64,000 nucleotides of DNA from Paenibacillus mellifer (GTDB taxonomy: Bacteria; Bacillota; Bacilli; Paenibacillales; Paenibacillaceae), in the NCBI RefSeq assembly GCF_023195895.1, contig NZ_JALPRK010000013.1, positions 62,001 through 126,000 of the forward strand. Reading direction: 5' to 3'. Both the position numbers and the translations under genes were made by a program. Below, one piece after another: positions 17,084 through 26,281 of this stretch. The notes below the pieces were generated by a model. It made no database searches. It was not told the origin of the DNA and saw only the letters and a list, made by a program, of their open reading frames with translations. Positions within the stretch are counted from its first letter, which is position 1; each line of letters opens with the position of its first letter.

Positions 17084-18793
17084 TTACGAAGATGATGAGG
17101 TTCGTTTCAAATAGACTCTTGCTTCATAAGGACGCAGCCGCAAGTGGCGTAAATCCTCATGAACCTGCGGGGCATAATTGGAGATCAGGAGTTCGATGTC
17201 CCGCGGCTCCATGGCCTCCTCCGGCCATTCGAACACCGGATCGCCGGCACTAAAGTTTAAAATCACCAGCAGCCTGCTGGTTTTCAGCGTACGGGTGAAC
17301 GCGTAAATCTCCGGATGGTCGGGAAGCAGCAGCCCGTATTCACCGTAAACGATCACGGCATGCTGTTTTATTAATCGAATCAGCTCTTTGTAGTAGTGAT
17401 AGATCGAGTCCGGGTTTCGGCGTGCTTCCTCAACGTTGATCCGATCGTAATTCGGGTTGATACCGATCCAGGGGGCTTCTGCGGTGGTAAATCCAGCCTG
17501 CGGCCCGTTATCCCATTGCATGGGGGTTCGAGCGTTATCGCGACTTTTGAGGTGGATCGCCCGCAAGATTTCGGCTTCCGGAACACCCTTTCTTTGTTGC
17601 TCGCTATAGAAGTTGAGCGTCTCCACGTCGCGATATTCCTCAATCGATGCGAACGCGGCGTTAGTCATCCCGATTTCCTCACCTTGATAAATATACGGTG
17701 TCCCCTCCAGCATATGAAGGAAGGTGGCCAGCATTTTGGCCGATGGTACTCGGTATTCCTTCGAATCGTTACCGAAGCGCGAAACCGAACGCGGTTGATC
17801 GTGGTTGCCTAAATAGTTGGCATTCCAACCCCGGCCGTGCAGCACCGTCTGCCAGCGGGTGATGACTTCCTTCAAGTCCGTCAGCTTCCACGGATCGATG
17901 TCCCATTTGCCGCTGCCGGCAGAACCGGCATCCAGAAACATATGCTCGAATTGGAACGTCATATTCAGCTCGCGGCGGTCGTCTCCCACATAGTCCAGCG
18001 CCTCCTCGGGGCCTAATCCGGATGTTTCGCCTACCGTCATAATGTCATAAGAATACAGCACGTTATCATATAAGTTTTGCAGGAGGGTATGTACGTCGTC
18101 GAGGTTGGAGAACAGCTCGTAAGCCCGCACCGTCGGCATCTGCTGCGGATTGTGCGCGTCCGGCAGCCCTTTCGCCTTGGCGATATGCGCGATGGCGTCG
18201 AAACGGAATCCGTCCACGCCCTTTTGGAGCCACCACTGGATCATGTCGTGCAACTCGCGGATCACGGCTGGATTTTCCCAGTTCAAATCGGGTTGATGTT
18301 TGGAATACAAGTGCAGATAATATTCGCCAGTCCGTTCGTCGTACTCCCACACCGAGCCGCTGAAATACGACTCCCAGTTGTTTGGCGGTCCGCCGTTTTT
18401 CCCCTGCCGCCAGATGTAATAGTCCCGCTTAGGGTTGTCCGTGGACTGACGGGATTCCAGAAACCAAGGATGCTCGTCCGAGGTGTGGTTCAGCACCAGG
18501 TCCATCATCAGCTTCATTCCCCGCGCATGCAGACCCTCTAGCAGCTCGTCGAAATCCTCCATCGTGCCGAAGGCGGGATCGATTTTGCAATAATCGCTAA
18601 TATCATAGCCGTTATCATGCCAGGGCGATTGATAGATGGGACACACCCAAACCACGTCGACCCCAAGGTCCTGCAAATCATCCAACTTGGACAGAATGCC
18701 GCGCAGATCTCCCACTCCGTCCCCGTTCGAATCCTTGAAGCTGATCGGATAGATTTGGTACACGACGCTTTCCTTCCACCAAGTCCGCTTCAT
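17084..18793 (-). CDS. Oligo-1,6-glucosidase / alpha-glucosidase (GH13)
   Basis: 569 residues from the ATG at 18793 (AAAGGG upstream). An intracellular GH13 enzyme that releases glucose from isomalto- or malto-oligosaccharides. Catalytic residues: nucleophile D199 in GFRFDAI, acid/base E256 in VGETSG, and D332 in LGNHDQPR; D199 has the same number as in B. cereus oligo-1,6-glucosidase. The ESVVYQIYPISFKDSNGDG opening and DLVLNHTSDEHPWF are standard for GH13 subfamily 31 style enzymes. No signal peptide, so the sugar must be imported first; no sugar transporter is adjacent. Trehalose-6-phosphate hydrolase is the alternative. Confidence 0.9.
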   Translation of the reverse strand: MKRTWWKESVVYQIYPISFKDSNGDGVGDLRGILSKLDDLQDLGVDVVWVCPIYQSPWHDNGYDISDYCKIDPAFGTMEDFDELLEGLHARGMKLMMDLVLNHTSDEHPWFLESRQSTDNPKRDYYIWRQGKNGGPPNNWESYFSGSVWEYDERTGEYYLHLYSKHQPDLNWENPAVIRELHDMIQWWLQKGVDGFRFDAIAHIAKAKGLPDAHNPQQMPTVRAYELFSNLDDVHTLLQNLYDNVLYSYDIMTVGETSGLGPEEALDYVGDDRRELNMTFQFEHMFLDAGSAGSGKWDIDPWKLTDLKEVITRWQTVLHGRGWNANYLGNHDQPRSVSRFGNDSKEYRVPSAKMLATFLHMLEGTPYIYQGEEIGMTNAAFASIEEYRDVETLNFYSEQQRKGVPEAEILRAIHLKSRDNARTPMQWDNGPQAGFTTAEAPWIGINPNYDRINVEEARRNPDSIYHYYKELIRLIKQHAVIVYGEYGLLLPDHPEIYAFTRTLKTSRLLVILNFSAGDPVFEWPEEAMEPRDIELLISNYAPQVHEDLRHLRLRPYEARVYLKRTSSSS

Positions 18794-18857
18794 ATCCGCC
18801 GCCCTTTCTCTTTTTCCTATAGCTATTTGCACCGAGGCGCATTTGTATTACAAAAAA

Positions 18858-18884
18858 AGCCCAGGAACCTGAAGTTCCTGAGCT
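18858..18884 (-). terminator. Intrinsic terminator
   Basis: AGCCCAGGAAC/GTTCCTGAGCT hairpin followed on the minus strand by seven T, just after the stop of the coiled-coil gene at 18896. Confidence 0.88.
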
Positions 18885-18895
18885 AAACTGTATCC

Positions 18896-19823
18896 TTAGG
18901 CGTACTGCTCCACCGCCTGCACGTATTTGCGATGCACTTCCGCCCGTTCCGATTCGAGCTTGCGTTCGGCGGTTTCCAGCTCGCGTTGTACTTCGCTTAC
19001 CGCCATGGTTTGGTTCCGGACTTGATCCAAGCTGTCGTTGATACGTCCCTGTACAAGCCAATCCGAGAAGAAATCGTCAAAGAAATAGTCGGAAAATTTC
19101 AACAGTCCGCCGATTTCTAGATTCGTCGAAATGCTGGCCCCAATGTCTTTGAGCTCGCGCTCAAAACGCTGCAAGCTTTGCCGCGCCGTATGGATGGCTC
19201 ATCGCCTCGTCAATCCGTCCGTGCTTGATATGCGTGGACAACATTCCGCCGCCCAGCATATCGTACGTCCCCCAATTTTTCGCGGAGCGAAGGTCTTCCT
19301 CAGCTGCGCTTAAGTCGCGAAGTGCCGATTGGCCTGCGCGTACCGCCTCGTCCACCTCTTTGAGCTCCACGGTGAGGACCGCCTCGCGTTCGGCCAACTC
19401 TCTCAGTTCGTGATTCTCCTCCAGGATTTGCCGTTCCTTGGCTTGAAAAACCCGCTCGTATTCATTCCGCCAAGAACCGAGGTCTAGAAGCCTGCGCTCG
19501 ATCTCGGAGATTTGACGTTCCATATCCCGAACCGCTGCTTCTGCGGCATCATACCTCACCTTCGCCTCCAGCACTTCCCGCTGCTCCCGATCCAGCTTCT
19601 CAGCCTTGTTGCCAAGTACAGTAGCCAGCAAGTTGGATAACGACATCGCCGATAGCTTACGGACGTCCTCTTCCTCAGCAGCTAACTTCGTCTGCCAACG
19701 GTTCCGTTCTTCTTGCAAGCCGGACAACTCCTGCTGAAGATCTTTGAGGCGCCGTTGCCATTTCTCCTGGTTCCGACCTTTCTCCTTGAGCTCTGCCATC
19801 CGAGCGTTTAAATCCTCGAACAT
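18896..19823 (-). pseudogene. Coiled-coil protein gene split by a frameshift
   Basis: Two frames together read as one protein of about 310 residues. The first (19823 to 19161) is almost all heptad-like, K/E/R/L-rich coiled coil and then KNWGTYDMLGGGM and RIDEAM. The second frame takes over near 19190 with the continuing pattern IHTARQSLQRFERELKDIG and goes on to a short FSDYFFDDFFSDW segment and a final coiled coil to 18898. Moving between them needs one base removed (or two added) around the AGCCATCC at 19190-19197. Similar undivided proteins seem to exist in Paenibacillus; role unknown. It may be a real mutation or a sequencing error. A good terminator follows. Confidence 0.75.
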
Positions 19824-19911
19824 GCCTGGTTTCTCCCTTCACCGCCGGAAACAGCCATCCGGCCTAAGTGGTTTCGATATCATGTTCTACGTTGTTCGGT
19901 ACGGTTATGTT

Positions 19912-20844
19912 TCAGAACGCCTGTTTCCAAGCCAAAGCGCCGTTCGCCTCCGCGCTCTTCACGATTTCCTCGCACAGCCGATGGGTTTCCAGCGAGTCCT
20001 GCAACGAGATGGCCGGAACCTTACCTTCGCGAACGCAGCTGATAAAATGATCGATGATTTGCACGAACCCTCGCCGATACAACACCGGATCCCAGTCCTT
20101 GAAGGTCGATCGTTTAGCCTCACCGCCGGCAAAATGCTCGGTGGTATTCAGCCCGTCCACCCGCCACTTCTGGCCGGGACTCATCACCTCGAGGATTTCA
20201 TCGTTGGTCCCCGAGTCGCGATTCATGATTCCGATACAGGTGAAGCCTTCACCTTCCAGTTGGAGTGTGACATGATACAGCTTCCCATCTTGAACCCGAG
20301 TTGAGACATGGAAGTTATGAACTTCTCCCGGGGCCAAGAACCGCAGGGTATCCACCACATGGATATAATCGTCCAGTACGAAGCGGCGGGCGCAGTCCGG
20401 TGAAGGAGTACGGTTCTTCTGCAGCAGCACCAGCCGGCGATTCGGCTGTTCCTTTAATGCTGCATTCATCGGGGCAAACCGGCGGTTAAATCCCGTCATG
20501 AGCAGTATGCCTTTCCGTTCAGCCAAGTCACTGAGTCGCTTGGACTCCTCGAACTGATAAGCGATCGGCTTATCCACGTAAACGTGGATTCCGTTCTCAA
20601 TCAGTTGCTCCACAATGGCCGGATGAGACTCCGTCGCCGAGTGGACAAACGCCGCATCTACGCCGGATTTCACCAAGTCATCCACGCTGCCCGCCGTTTC
20701 CGGGACACGGTATTTTGCCGCCAACTTGGACCTTGTCTCTGGATTTCGTGTACTAAAAATGAGGTCGATATCCTCCCTCGCCGTAATGACTGGCAAATAC
20801 GCTTTTTGCGCGATATCGCCGAGTCCGATGATTCCGATACGCAT
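19912..20844 (-). CDS. Gfo/Idh/MocA family oxidoreductase
   Basis: 310 residues. Rossmann motif GLGDIAQKAYLP at residues 6-17, a conserved DKPIAYQFEESKRL segment (the E/D-K-P motif of the family) and a GFNRRFAPM active-site region. NAD(P)-dependent enzymes of this family act on sugars, inositols or similar compounds; substrate unknown. Start at the ATG at 20844, eight bases after AGGAGG; the longer frame from 20868 runs through the ribosome site. No partner genes for sugar metabolism adjoin it. Confidence 0.9.
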   Translation of the reverse strand: MRIGIIGLGDIAQKAYLPVITAREDIDLIFSTRNPETRSKLAAKYRVPETAGSVDDLVKSGVDAAFVHSATESHPAIVEQLIENGIHVYVDKPIAYQFEESKRLSDLAERKGILLMTGFNRRFAPMNAALKEQPNRRLVLLQKNRTPSPDCARRFVLDDYIHVVDTLRFLAPGEVHNFHVSTRVQDGKLYHVTLQLEGEGFTCIGIMNRDSGTNDEILEVMSPGQKWRVDGLNTTEHFAGGEAKRSTFKDWDPVLYRRGFVQIIDHFISCVREGKVPAISLQDSLETHRLCEEIVKSAEANGALAWKQAF

Positions 20845-20951
20845 CCGTTTAGCCTCCTGAAGGTACATTTCGTCAATTCGTTAGGTGGTAATCGTTCCCT
20901 ACCATTTTGGCACAGGAAAAAGAGGATGTAAATTTGCTGCAGAAAAAAGTG

Positions 20952-20976
20952 AGCCCCCATGAACCTCATGGGGGCT
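20952..20976 (-). terminator. Intrinsic terminator of the TIR-like gene pair
   Basis: Perfect 11-bp stem AGCCCCCATGA/TCATGGGGGCT with a 3-base loop, then CACTTTTTT on the minus strand, 16 bases past the small gene. It closes the two-gene unit. Confidence 0.9.
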
Positions 20977-20992
20977 TGTAGGTACTCCAATA

Positions 20993-21229
20993 TTAAACGA
21001 AGGAAGGTCTTCTCAGATCCACGTCTCCCGTGAGGACCTTTACATATTCCTTATCTCCACCTTCAACGGAAGGACCAATATAAAGTATGCCTTTATTGCG
21101 ACTTGAAATCACATCTCGCCTACCCTGTCCCTTCGTGCTCTTGGCCTCTAACAGCGATGGGGACTGACGTTTCGAAGCTTTGGACACCGAGTTCGATCCT
21201 TGTCTGAGTTTCATGTTATCACGCTTCAT
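20993..21229 (-). CDS. Small basic protein coupled to the TIR-like effector
   Basis: 78 residues. The N-terminal half is K/R/S-rich and probably disordered (MKRDNMKLRQG ... STKGQGRRD); the C-terminal half has a short hydrophobic-acidic pattern GILYIGPSVEGGDKEYVKV ending in RRPSFV. No known domain. The ATG at 21229 overlaps the stop of the upstream TIR-like gene (ATGA) and has GGAGGGG inside that gene, so the two proteins are made in a fixed ratio. A terminator follows. Possible roles are regulator, inhibitor or nucleic-acid-binding partner of the effector; none is demonstrated. Confidence 0.7.
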   Translation of the reverse strand: MKRDNMKLRQGSNSVSKASKRQSPSLLEAKSTKGQGRRDVISSRNKGILYIGPSVEGGDKEYVKVLTGDVDLRRPSFV

Positions 21230-22248
21230 ACCGAATCCCCTCCAAGGATATAATGAATGGTTCGCAAGAGTTCATTATTATGATTTACGATGATGCCTAA
21301 TTGGTGTTCGGTCAAGTGATGCCTACCGGAAAAATGAACCGAGAGAACATGTTCTTTACCTAAAGGATAGCATAGGATGTATACCTGTTCAACTTCAAGT
21401 CGGCTAAAGAAAGCCCATTTTGAGGTTAAATACGCATCTACCACATAAATTGGCTGATGGCCGGACTCCACAAGTGCTTGGTTCTCGTGAAAGGTAAAAA
21501 ACCGGCCTTTTCCGACGTTTCCGCCAACTTGCCCAATTCCGTCATCCCCCTGTGCCTTCCAGAGGGCTGCGCCTGTAACCAGATAATCCGGAGGAGGAAG
21601 GATGGACGTCCGGATGGCTTCACTCAAAGCGTTATAACGCTCCTCCTCGTTGGGGATGGATAGATTCTTGTTATAAGTCCAGAAGAGATGCAGGATCCGG
21701 CGTTTGCGTTCCAGTTCCAATTCCATTATCGCAATTTCATCGCGCGGGTCTTGGTAACATCCTTCAGCTTGAATGGCTTTCACGAGGAATTGGCAGGCTA
21801 CAGAAACCGCTGCCTCCTCATTTCCGTCCGTTCGCACCTCGTAATTCAGCAAGGTCAAACCTTGGAGGTCGGATAAAAGATGATATTCCGATATGTTCTC
21901 CCCTTGGATTAGATCCTCGCTTTCTCTTACTTGTTGAGGGACAATTGCGAACACCCGCCGTCGCCCCAATCTCCCCCAAAACAAACCCATTTCAAACAGC
22001 GTATTATCCCGGGTGATAAAAACAAATTTCCCTCGATAAAGCGCGACGTCATCCGGTGCAAAAATAAAAACTCCAAAATCATTTCGATGGAGTTGTTTCT
22101 CAAGAGACTCGATCGAGTAGTCATTGCCTCCGAATGCGCCTGCATACCAAGGAGTGACCTGGGCATATCGGTTGATTTGGGCATGGATCCCGTTCGCGAT
22201 CGCCATCGCTTCTCTTGAAGAACCAATAAAAACATTGGGCTTGATCAC
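21226..22248 (-). CDS. TIR-like (PF10137, CAP12/Pycsar-type) protein with GAF-like C-terminus
   Basis: 340 residues from the GTG at 22248, eight bases after AAGGAG (a GTG at 22254 is too near). Residues 4-150 match the TIR-like domain of CBASS Cap12 and Pycsar effectors: VFIGSSREA at the start, W-Y-x-x-x-F, LEKQLHRNDFGVFIFAPDD, then TRDNTLFEMGLFWGRLGRRRVF, where E86 is the expected catalytic Glu for NAD cleavage. Residues about 165-340 look like a GAF-type sensor (TGAALW ... YVVDAYL ... VYILCYPLGKEHVLSVHFSG ... LTEHQLGIIV). No cyclase gene is next to it; its only partner is the overlapping 78-residue gene. A stand-alone defence or stress effector is inferred. Confidence 0.78.
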   Translation of the reverse strand: MIKPNVFIGSSREAMAIANGIHAQINRYAQVTPWYAGAFGGNDYSIESLEKQLHRNDFGVFIFAPDDVALYRGKFVFITRDNTLFEMGLFWGRLGRRRVFAIVPQQVRESEDLIQGENISEYHLLSDLQGLTLLNYEVRTDGNEEAAVSVACQFLVKAIQAEGCYQDPRDEIAIMELELERKRRILHLFWTYNKNLSIPNEEERYNALSEAIRTSILPPPDYLVTGAALWKAQGDDGIGQVGGNVGKGRFFTFHENQALVESGHQPIYVVDAYLTSKWAFFSRLEVEQVYILCYPLGKEHVLSVHFSGRHHLTEHQLGIIVNHNNELLRTIHYILGGDSV

Positions 22249-22282
22249 ATCCACAACTCCTTGAAAAACGATTCATCTTTTC

Positions 22283-23548
22283 CTAATTATACCATCTAGA
22301 TCCGTTTTGAGTAGTTCTATTTAGCACCCGCCGATATCGTACACCGATCATGGCCGAAAGAACACTGAATCCCCCTGCCAGTAAATACACATAAACAATT
22401 CCCAGACCCTCCGCTACAAAGCTCATCAGCAGCAGGGAGATCCCGAACAGGAAATTTTGAAGTGCAGCTCGGGCCGATAGCACTTTAGGAAGCATCTGCG
22501 GATCAGTGCCGCGTTGGGTGAATGTTTGCCGGGCGACCCCAGCAAGCTCAGCGAACGGACCGGTCAGCAGCACAAGGACCAGCGTCAGAATGGCAGCGGT
22601 ATTTAGTGCAAAAGCGATTGTTAAAGCGGCATACCCGAGAGTGCCAATCCACAAGGCATGGAATAAACGGCGCTCCAGTTTGTTTACCAGAACTACGATC
22701 AACAACCCGCCCAGGACCGCCCCGGCAAAATAACCGGCGTTAATATACCCCCACCACGATTCGTCACGATGCAAAATATCCCGCACAAACACCAACAAAA
22801 ACGCGCCCGACCATACCGCACCGCCTAACAGGTCCGTCAGTTCCATCCAAGTTAACGCCTGCAGCCGCGGCAAACGCCATAGGGTGATCCATCCCTCTTT
22901 TAACGTTTCCCAGCGAGAGGTTGTCTGAGTTGACATCAATTCTCCAGACCCGTTCCCAGCCTCCGCACTCCGGGTGACCTGTTCAGTTGGATCCATAATT
23001 CTCGTCGTGGCCAGCATGGCGAATCCGTAAGCTCCCGCAACCGCAGCAAGCACCGGAAATGAACCGAACTTTGCCACAACCACACCGCTGAGCGCCCAAC
23101 CCGCAAACTGGACGATTTGATCTGTCGTAGCCATCATTCCGTTCGCTTTTAACAAGACTTGATCGTGAACCAACCGTGGAACTAGAGCGTTCCGCGCTGG
23201 CGTGGTCCACCCGTCGAGAAAGGAAAGAATCAAGATCATCCCATACAGAATGCTCGGCATGGTTCCACCCACCCAGGGCGACACATAACTCGCAAGCAGA
23301 GCAAACAATAAAAATTGGCCACCTTGCGACAACGATAACACCGTGGTTAACGGAAACTTGGCGAGCACCAAGGGGGCTAGCAAACTGCTGATCAACTGGG
23401 AACTCACCCGAATAAAAGGGACCAACGTCGCAAACACGATGGAACCGGTTTGATCCAGCACCAGCGTGATAAAAGCTACGATATACAAAACGTCCGCCAT
23501 ATTTGATAAGGTTTGCGAACTCCATAACCAAAAGAAAGACCGTTTCAC
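22283..23548 (-). CDS. MFS transporter
   Basis: 421 residues, 12 membrane segments, of the PF05977/PF07690 MFS_3-like group (SSQTLSNMADVLYIVAF, PARNALVPRLV, and a GVARQTFTQRGTDPQMLPKV loop). Members include enterobactin exporter-like and macrolide efflux proteins; direction and substrate cannot be told. GTG start at 23548 follows AAGGAGTGA. It ends 34 bases before the TIR-like gene on the same strand with no terminator between them, so read-through into that pair is possible. Confidence 0.85.
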   Translation of the reverse strand: MKRSFFWLWSSQTLSNMADVLYIVAFITLVLDQTGSIVFATLVPFIRVSSQLISSLLAPLVLAKFPLTTVLSLSQGGQFLLFALLASYVSPWVGGTMPSILYGMILILSFLDGWTTPARNALVPRLVHDQVLLKANGMMATTDQIVQFAGWALSGVVVAKFGSFPVLAAVAGAYGFAMLATTRIMDPTEQVTRSAEAGNGSGELMSTQTTSRWETLKEGWITLWRLPRLQALTWMELTDLLGGAVWSGAFLLVFVRDILHRDESWWGYINAGYFAGAVLGGLLIVVLVNKLERRLFHALWIGTLGYAALTIAFALNTAAILTLVLVLLTGPFAELAGVARQTFTQRGTDPQMLPKVLSARAALQNFLFGISLLLMSFVAEGLGIVYVYLLAGGFSVLSAMIGVRYRRVLNRTTQNGSRWYN

Positions 23549-23729
23549 CCATGTATCACTCCTTCATTCCAAACCAAATAACCCGGTTATCCCGGGGTCA
23601 AAAAAAGGTTAGGTTTAAGAGTGAAAGATCAAATCGGTCTCATGCTTACGCTCCGTTTACAATAGAATGATATGATGAGGAAAAAACGCCGTTTGGCGCA
23701 TGTAGATACATGGAAAGGAGCTGCACCGC

Positions 23730-24980
23730 TTGAAGCCTGATCAAGTACCCCCTACTGAGATGGTACAACCGAACCCCGGGCGGCTCCGCCGCATGTTCGA
23801 GATCTTCGCCGTCTCCTCCAAGCTGGGATTAACCTCTTTTGGCGGACCGATCGCCCATCTTGGCTATTTTCATGAGGAGTATGTGAACAAACGCAAATGG
23901 ATCGGGGAACTAAAATATGCCGAACTGGTCGCGTTATGCCAATTCCTGCCGGGACCGGCGAGCAGCCAGGTTGGCATGGGCATCGGCCTGTACCGAGGCG
24001 GTATAGCCGGCGCTTTAGCGGCTTGGGCTGGATTCACGCTGCCCTCCGCCGTGGTGCTTGTGCTGTTCGCCCTGCTGCTGCAAGGGACGGCGCTTGCCGA
24101 CGGCGGTTGGCTGCACGGCCTGAAGCTCACGGCGGTCGCCATCGTCGCTCAGGCGGTGTGGAGCATGGGCGTGAAGCTCGCCGCCGGGCGCAGCCGAGCG
24201 ACCATCGCCGCCTTGGCTGCTGCCGCCACCTTGCTCTGGCCAAGCGGCCTTACGCAGGTGCTGATCATCGCGGCGTCCGCGCTGGTCGGCTTATGGCTGT
24301 ACCGCAGCAGCCCTACCCCCGGCGCTTTGCCGGCACCCTCCGGCGAGGAGCCGCAAAGCGGCAGTATCCGCCTCCGCCGCTCCTGGGCTGTCGCAAGCCT
24401 GGCCGCCTTCGTTGGTTTACTTGGGCTGTTGCCATTGGTCAGCAGGTGGTGGCCGAACCTCGGGCTGCAGCTGTTCGACGTCTTCTACCGCGCGGGCTCG
24501 CTCGTCTTTGGCGGCGGTCATGTCGTGTTGCCTTTGTTGCAAAGCGAAGTCGTCCCTCGGGGCTGGATCGGCGAAGCAGACTTTCTGTCCGGATATGGCG
24601 CGGCTCAGGCCGTTCCGGGTCCGCTGTTTACCTTCGGCTCCTATCTGGGGGCTTCCATCCACGGCGTCACCGGTGCCATACTGGCCACGATAGCCATCTT
24701 TCTGCCGGCGTTCCTGCTGGTCATTGGGGTACTTCCCTTCTGGCATCGGCTGCGCGGCATCCCTAAGGTACAATACGCGCTTCAGGGCGTAAACGCTGCA
24801 GTTGTAGGCATCTTGCTCGCCGCCTTATACGATCCCATCTGGGTGTCCTCCGTTCAGGAAACCGGCGATTTCATCGTCGCTTTGCTGTTATTCGCCATGC
24901 TAATGTTCTGGAAATTGCCACCGTGGGTAGTGGTTGTTGCCGGAGCGGCGGGCGGGGCAATTCTCGGTTGGATCGGATAA
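23730..24980 (+). CDS. chrA: Chromate transporter ChrA (two-domain)
   Basis: 416 residues with two homologous CHR domains and about 10-12 membrane segments. Each half carries the family's signature: SFGGPIAHLGYFHEEYV and LCQFLPGPASSQVGMGIG in the first, VFGGGHVVLPLLQSEVV and AAQAVPGPLFTFGSYLG in the second. ChrA exports chromate. The TTG at 23730 follows AAAGGAG. No chrB regulator or reductase is adjacent. Three-base GCC/GGC-rich codon use makes long shadow frames on both strands. Confidence 0.92.
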   Translation: MKPDQVPPTEMVQPNPGRLRRMFEIFAVSSKLGLTSFGGPIAHLGYFHEEYVNKRKWIGELKYAELVALCQFLPGPASSQVGMGIGLYRGGIAGALAAWAGFTLPSAVVLVLFALLLQGTALADGGWLHGLKLTAVAIVAQAVWSMGVKLAAGRSRATIAALAAAATLLWPSGLTQVLIIAASALVGLWLYRSSPTPGALPAPSGEEPQSGSIRLRRSWAVASLAAFVGLLGLLPLVSRWWPNLGLQLFDVFYRAGSLVFGGGHVVLPLLQSEVVPRGWIGEADFLSGYGAAQAVPGPLFTFGSYLGASIHGVTGAILATIAIFLPAFLLVIGVLPFWHRLRGIPKVQYALQGVNAAVVGILLAALYDPIWVSSVQETGDFIVALLLFAMLMFWKLPPWVVVVAGAAGGAILGWIG

Positions 24981-25007
24981 AGCGGATAGGTTAACAACGC
25001 CGACACG

Positions 25008-25346
25008 TTAAGGCTCGTAAATCATCTTCCGCGTCATCCCGCCGTCCACCACCAAATGCGTGCCGGTCACGAACGTATTGTCCGGGTGAGTCAAATACAG
25101 GCAAGCCCGGGCGATATCCGCCGGAGTTCCAACCCGGCCCGCCGGATGCTGCTCGTGTACATCACAAGGAACGAATAAGGCACGGCCCCCCGCCTGCCGG
25201 ATCGCCTCAGCTGCCGTTTTTCCCGTTTCCTCATTCAGCTCCGCCAGCACGACAGACGCGCCTTCCTGGGCGTAAGCTTCCGCAAACGCCGCGGCCGATG
25301 CCTTGGCCCGCTCCTGTTACGATCACAGTCTGATTTGCAAAAGACA
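25008..25346 (-). pseudogene. Decayed short-chain dehydrogenase (SDR)
   Basis: The ATG at 25346 begins a clear SDR start (ANQTVIVTGAGQGIGRG), but one extra base then shifts the frame near 25288; the correct frame continues as AYAQEGASVVLAELNEETG through CDVHE. The text then jumps straight to GRVGTPADIARACLYLTHP and the C-terminal GTHLVVDGGM, so about 130 residues including the catalytic S-Y-x-x-x-K are missing. Both a frameshift and a large internal deletion mark it as non-functional. It ends near the convergent chrA. The neighbouring epimerase gene is intact. Confidence 0.88.
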
Positions 25347-25363
25347 TCTCTCGAACCTCACTC

Positions 25364-26248
25364 CTATTGTCCGCTTGCCGCAATGTGCCGGACTAATTCA
25401 GGCAGCCACTCGTCCAGCGCTTCGAATCGGTACCCGGCTTCACGCGCTTTCGTATTGTCCATCACCCATGAGGTCGGAATGCCAAACGGAGATTGATGCT
25501 CCTGAGCCGTTTCGCGTTCGACCAAGGCCGATTTACCGGTGATGTTCTCGATGAAACGAAGGATGCCGCCGATCGTAATATTCCCATCCGAGCAGGCGTT
25601 CATCGGCCCTGTAGACCCGGTTTCCCCTAGCCAGTCCAGAAACTTGGCCGTCTCGGCCGACGTGATGAAAGACATCGCCGCTTCCGGATTCGGCATGCCA
25701 ATCGGCAGCCCCTGCTGGACATGCTCGACGTGAAAATGCAGCCGGCGCGTATAGTCATCCGGCCCCAACACGATCGGAATCCGCAGTGCGCTCACCGGAA
25801 AATCAGCTTCTTGGAACAATGCCGTCTCGGCCAATCGTTTCCCTTCCCCATAATCGAAAGTCGGTTTATCCCCGAGTTTCAGTTCATAACTGTAGGGATC
25901 GAAGTCCGATTCGACCAAGGGCACTTTGCCTAACTCATAAACCGATAAGGTGGAGGTTAAGATGTACTGCCCAACGCGCCCTTTGAAAGCCCGCACCGCG
26001 GCAAGCGCTTCGTTCGGCGAATAACAGATGTTATCGTATACGATATCCCAAGGTCCGGCCGCAGCCGCTTCACGAAGGGAATCTTCGTTCGTTCGATCCA
26101 TTCGAAGCTGTGTGACCGGTGCATCATACCGGACCTCCGCTAACCCACGTGTTGCTACCGTGACCTCATGTCGGCCGGATTCCGCCAGCCGATTGACCAG
26201 TCTTTTGCCGAAATAACGCGAGCCGCCTAACACTAATATTTTTGCCAT
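25364..26248 (-). CDS. NAD-dependent epimerase/dehydratase family protein
   Basis: 294 residues. A Rossmann GGSRYFGKRL at residues 8-17 replaces the classical GGxGxxG of extended SDRs, and FDYGEGKRLAE at about 129 supplies Y-x-x-x-K with E-G between, as in the isoflavone-reductase-like/CSP41-like branch. The substrate is unknown; RNA-binding CSP41 homologues and sugar epimerases are both possible. ATG at 26248 follows GGAGGAAG. It lies directly upstream of the decayed SDR, 17 bases away. Confidence 0.82.
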   Translation of the reverse strand: MAKILVLGGSRYFGKRLVNRLAESGRHEVTVATRGLAEVRYDAPVTQLRMDRTNEDSLREAAAAGPWDIVYDNICYSPNEALAAVRAFKGRVGQYILTSTLSVYELGKVPLVESDFDPYSYELKLGDKPTFDYGEGKRLAETALFQEADFPVSALRIPIVLGPDDYTRRLHFHVEHVQQGLPIGMPNPEAAMSFITSAETAKFLDWLGETGSTGPMNACSDGNITIGGILRFIENITGKSALVERETAQEHQSPFGIPTSWVMDNTKAREAGYRFEALDEWLPELVRHIAASGQ

Positions 26249-26281
26249 CCATCTTCCTCCTCCATCACCGACAGTTTCCCG

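Noticed and set aside
21226-23548. CBASS or Pycsar operon
   Set aside because: No cyclase or CD-NTase gene is present; the neighbour upstream is an ordinary MFS carrier.
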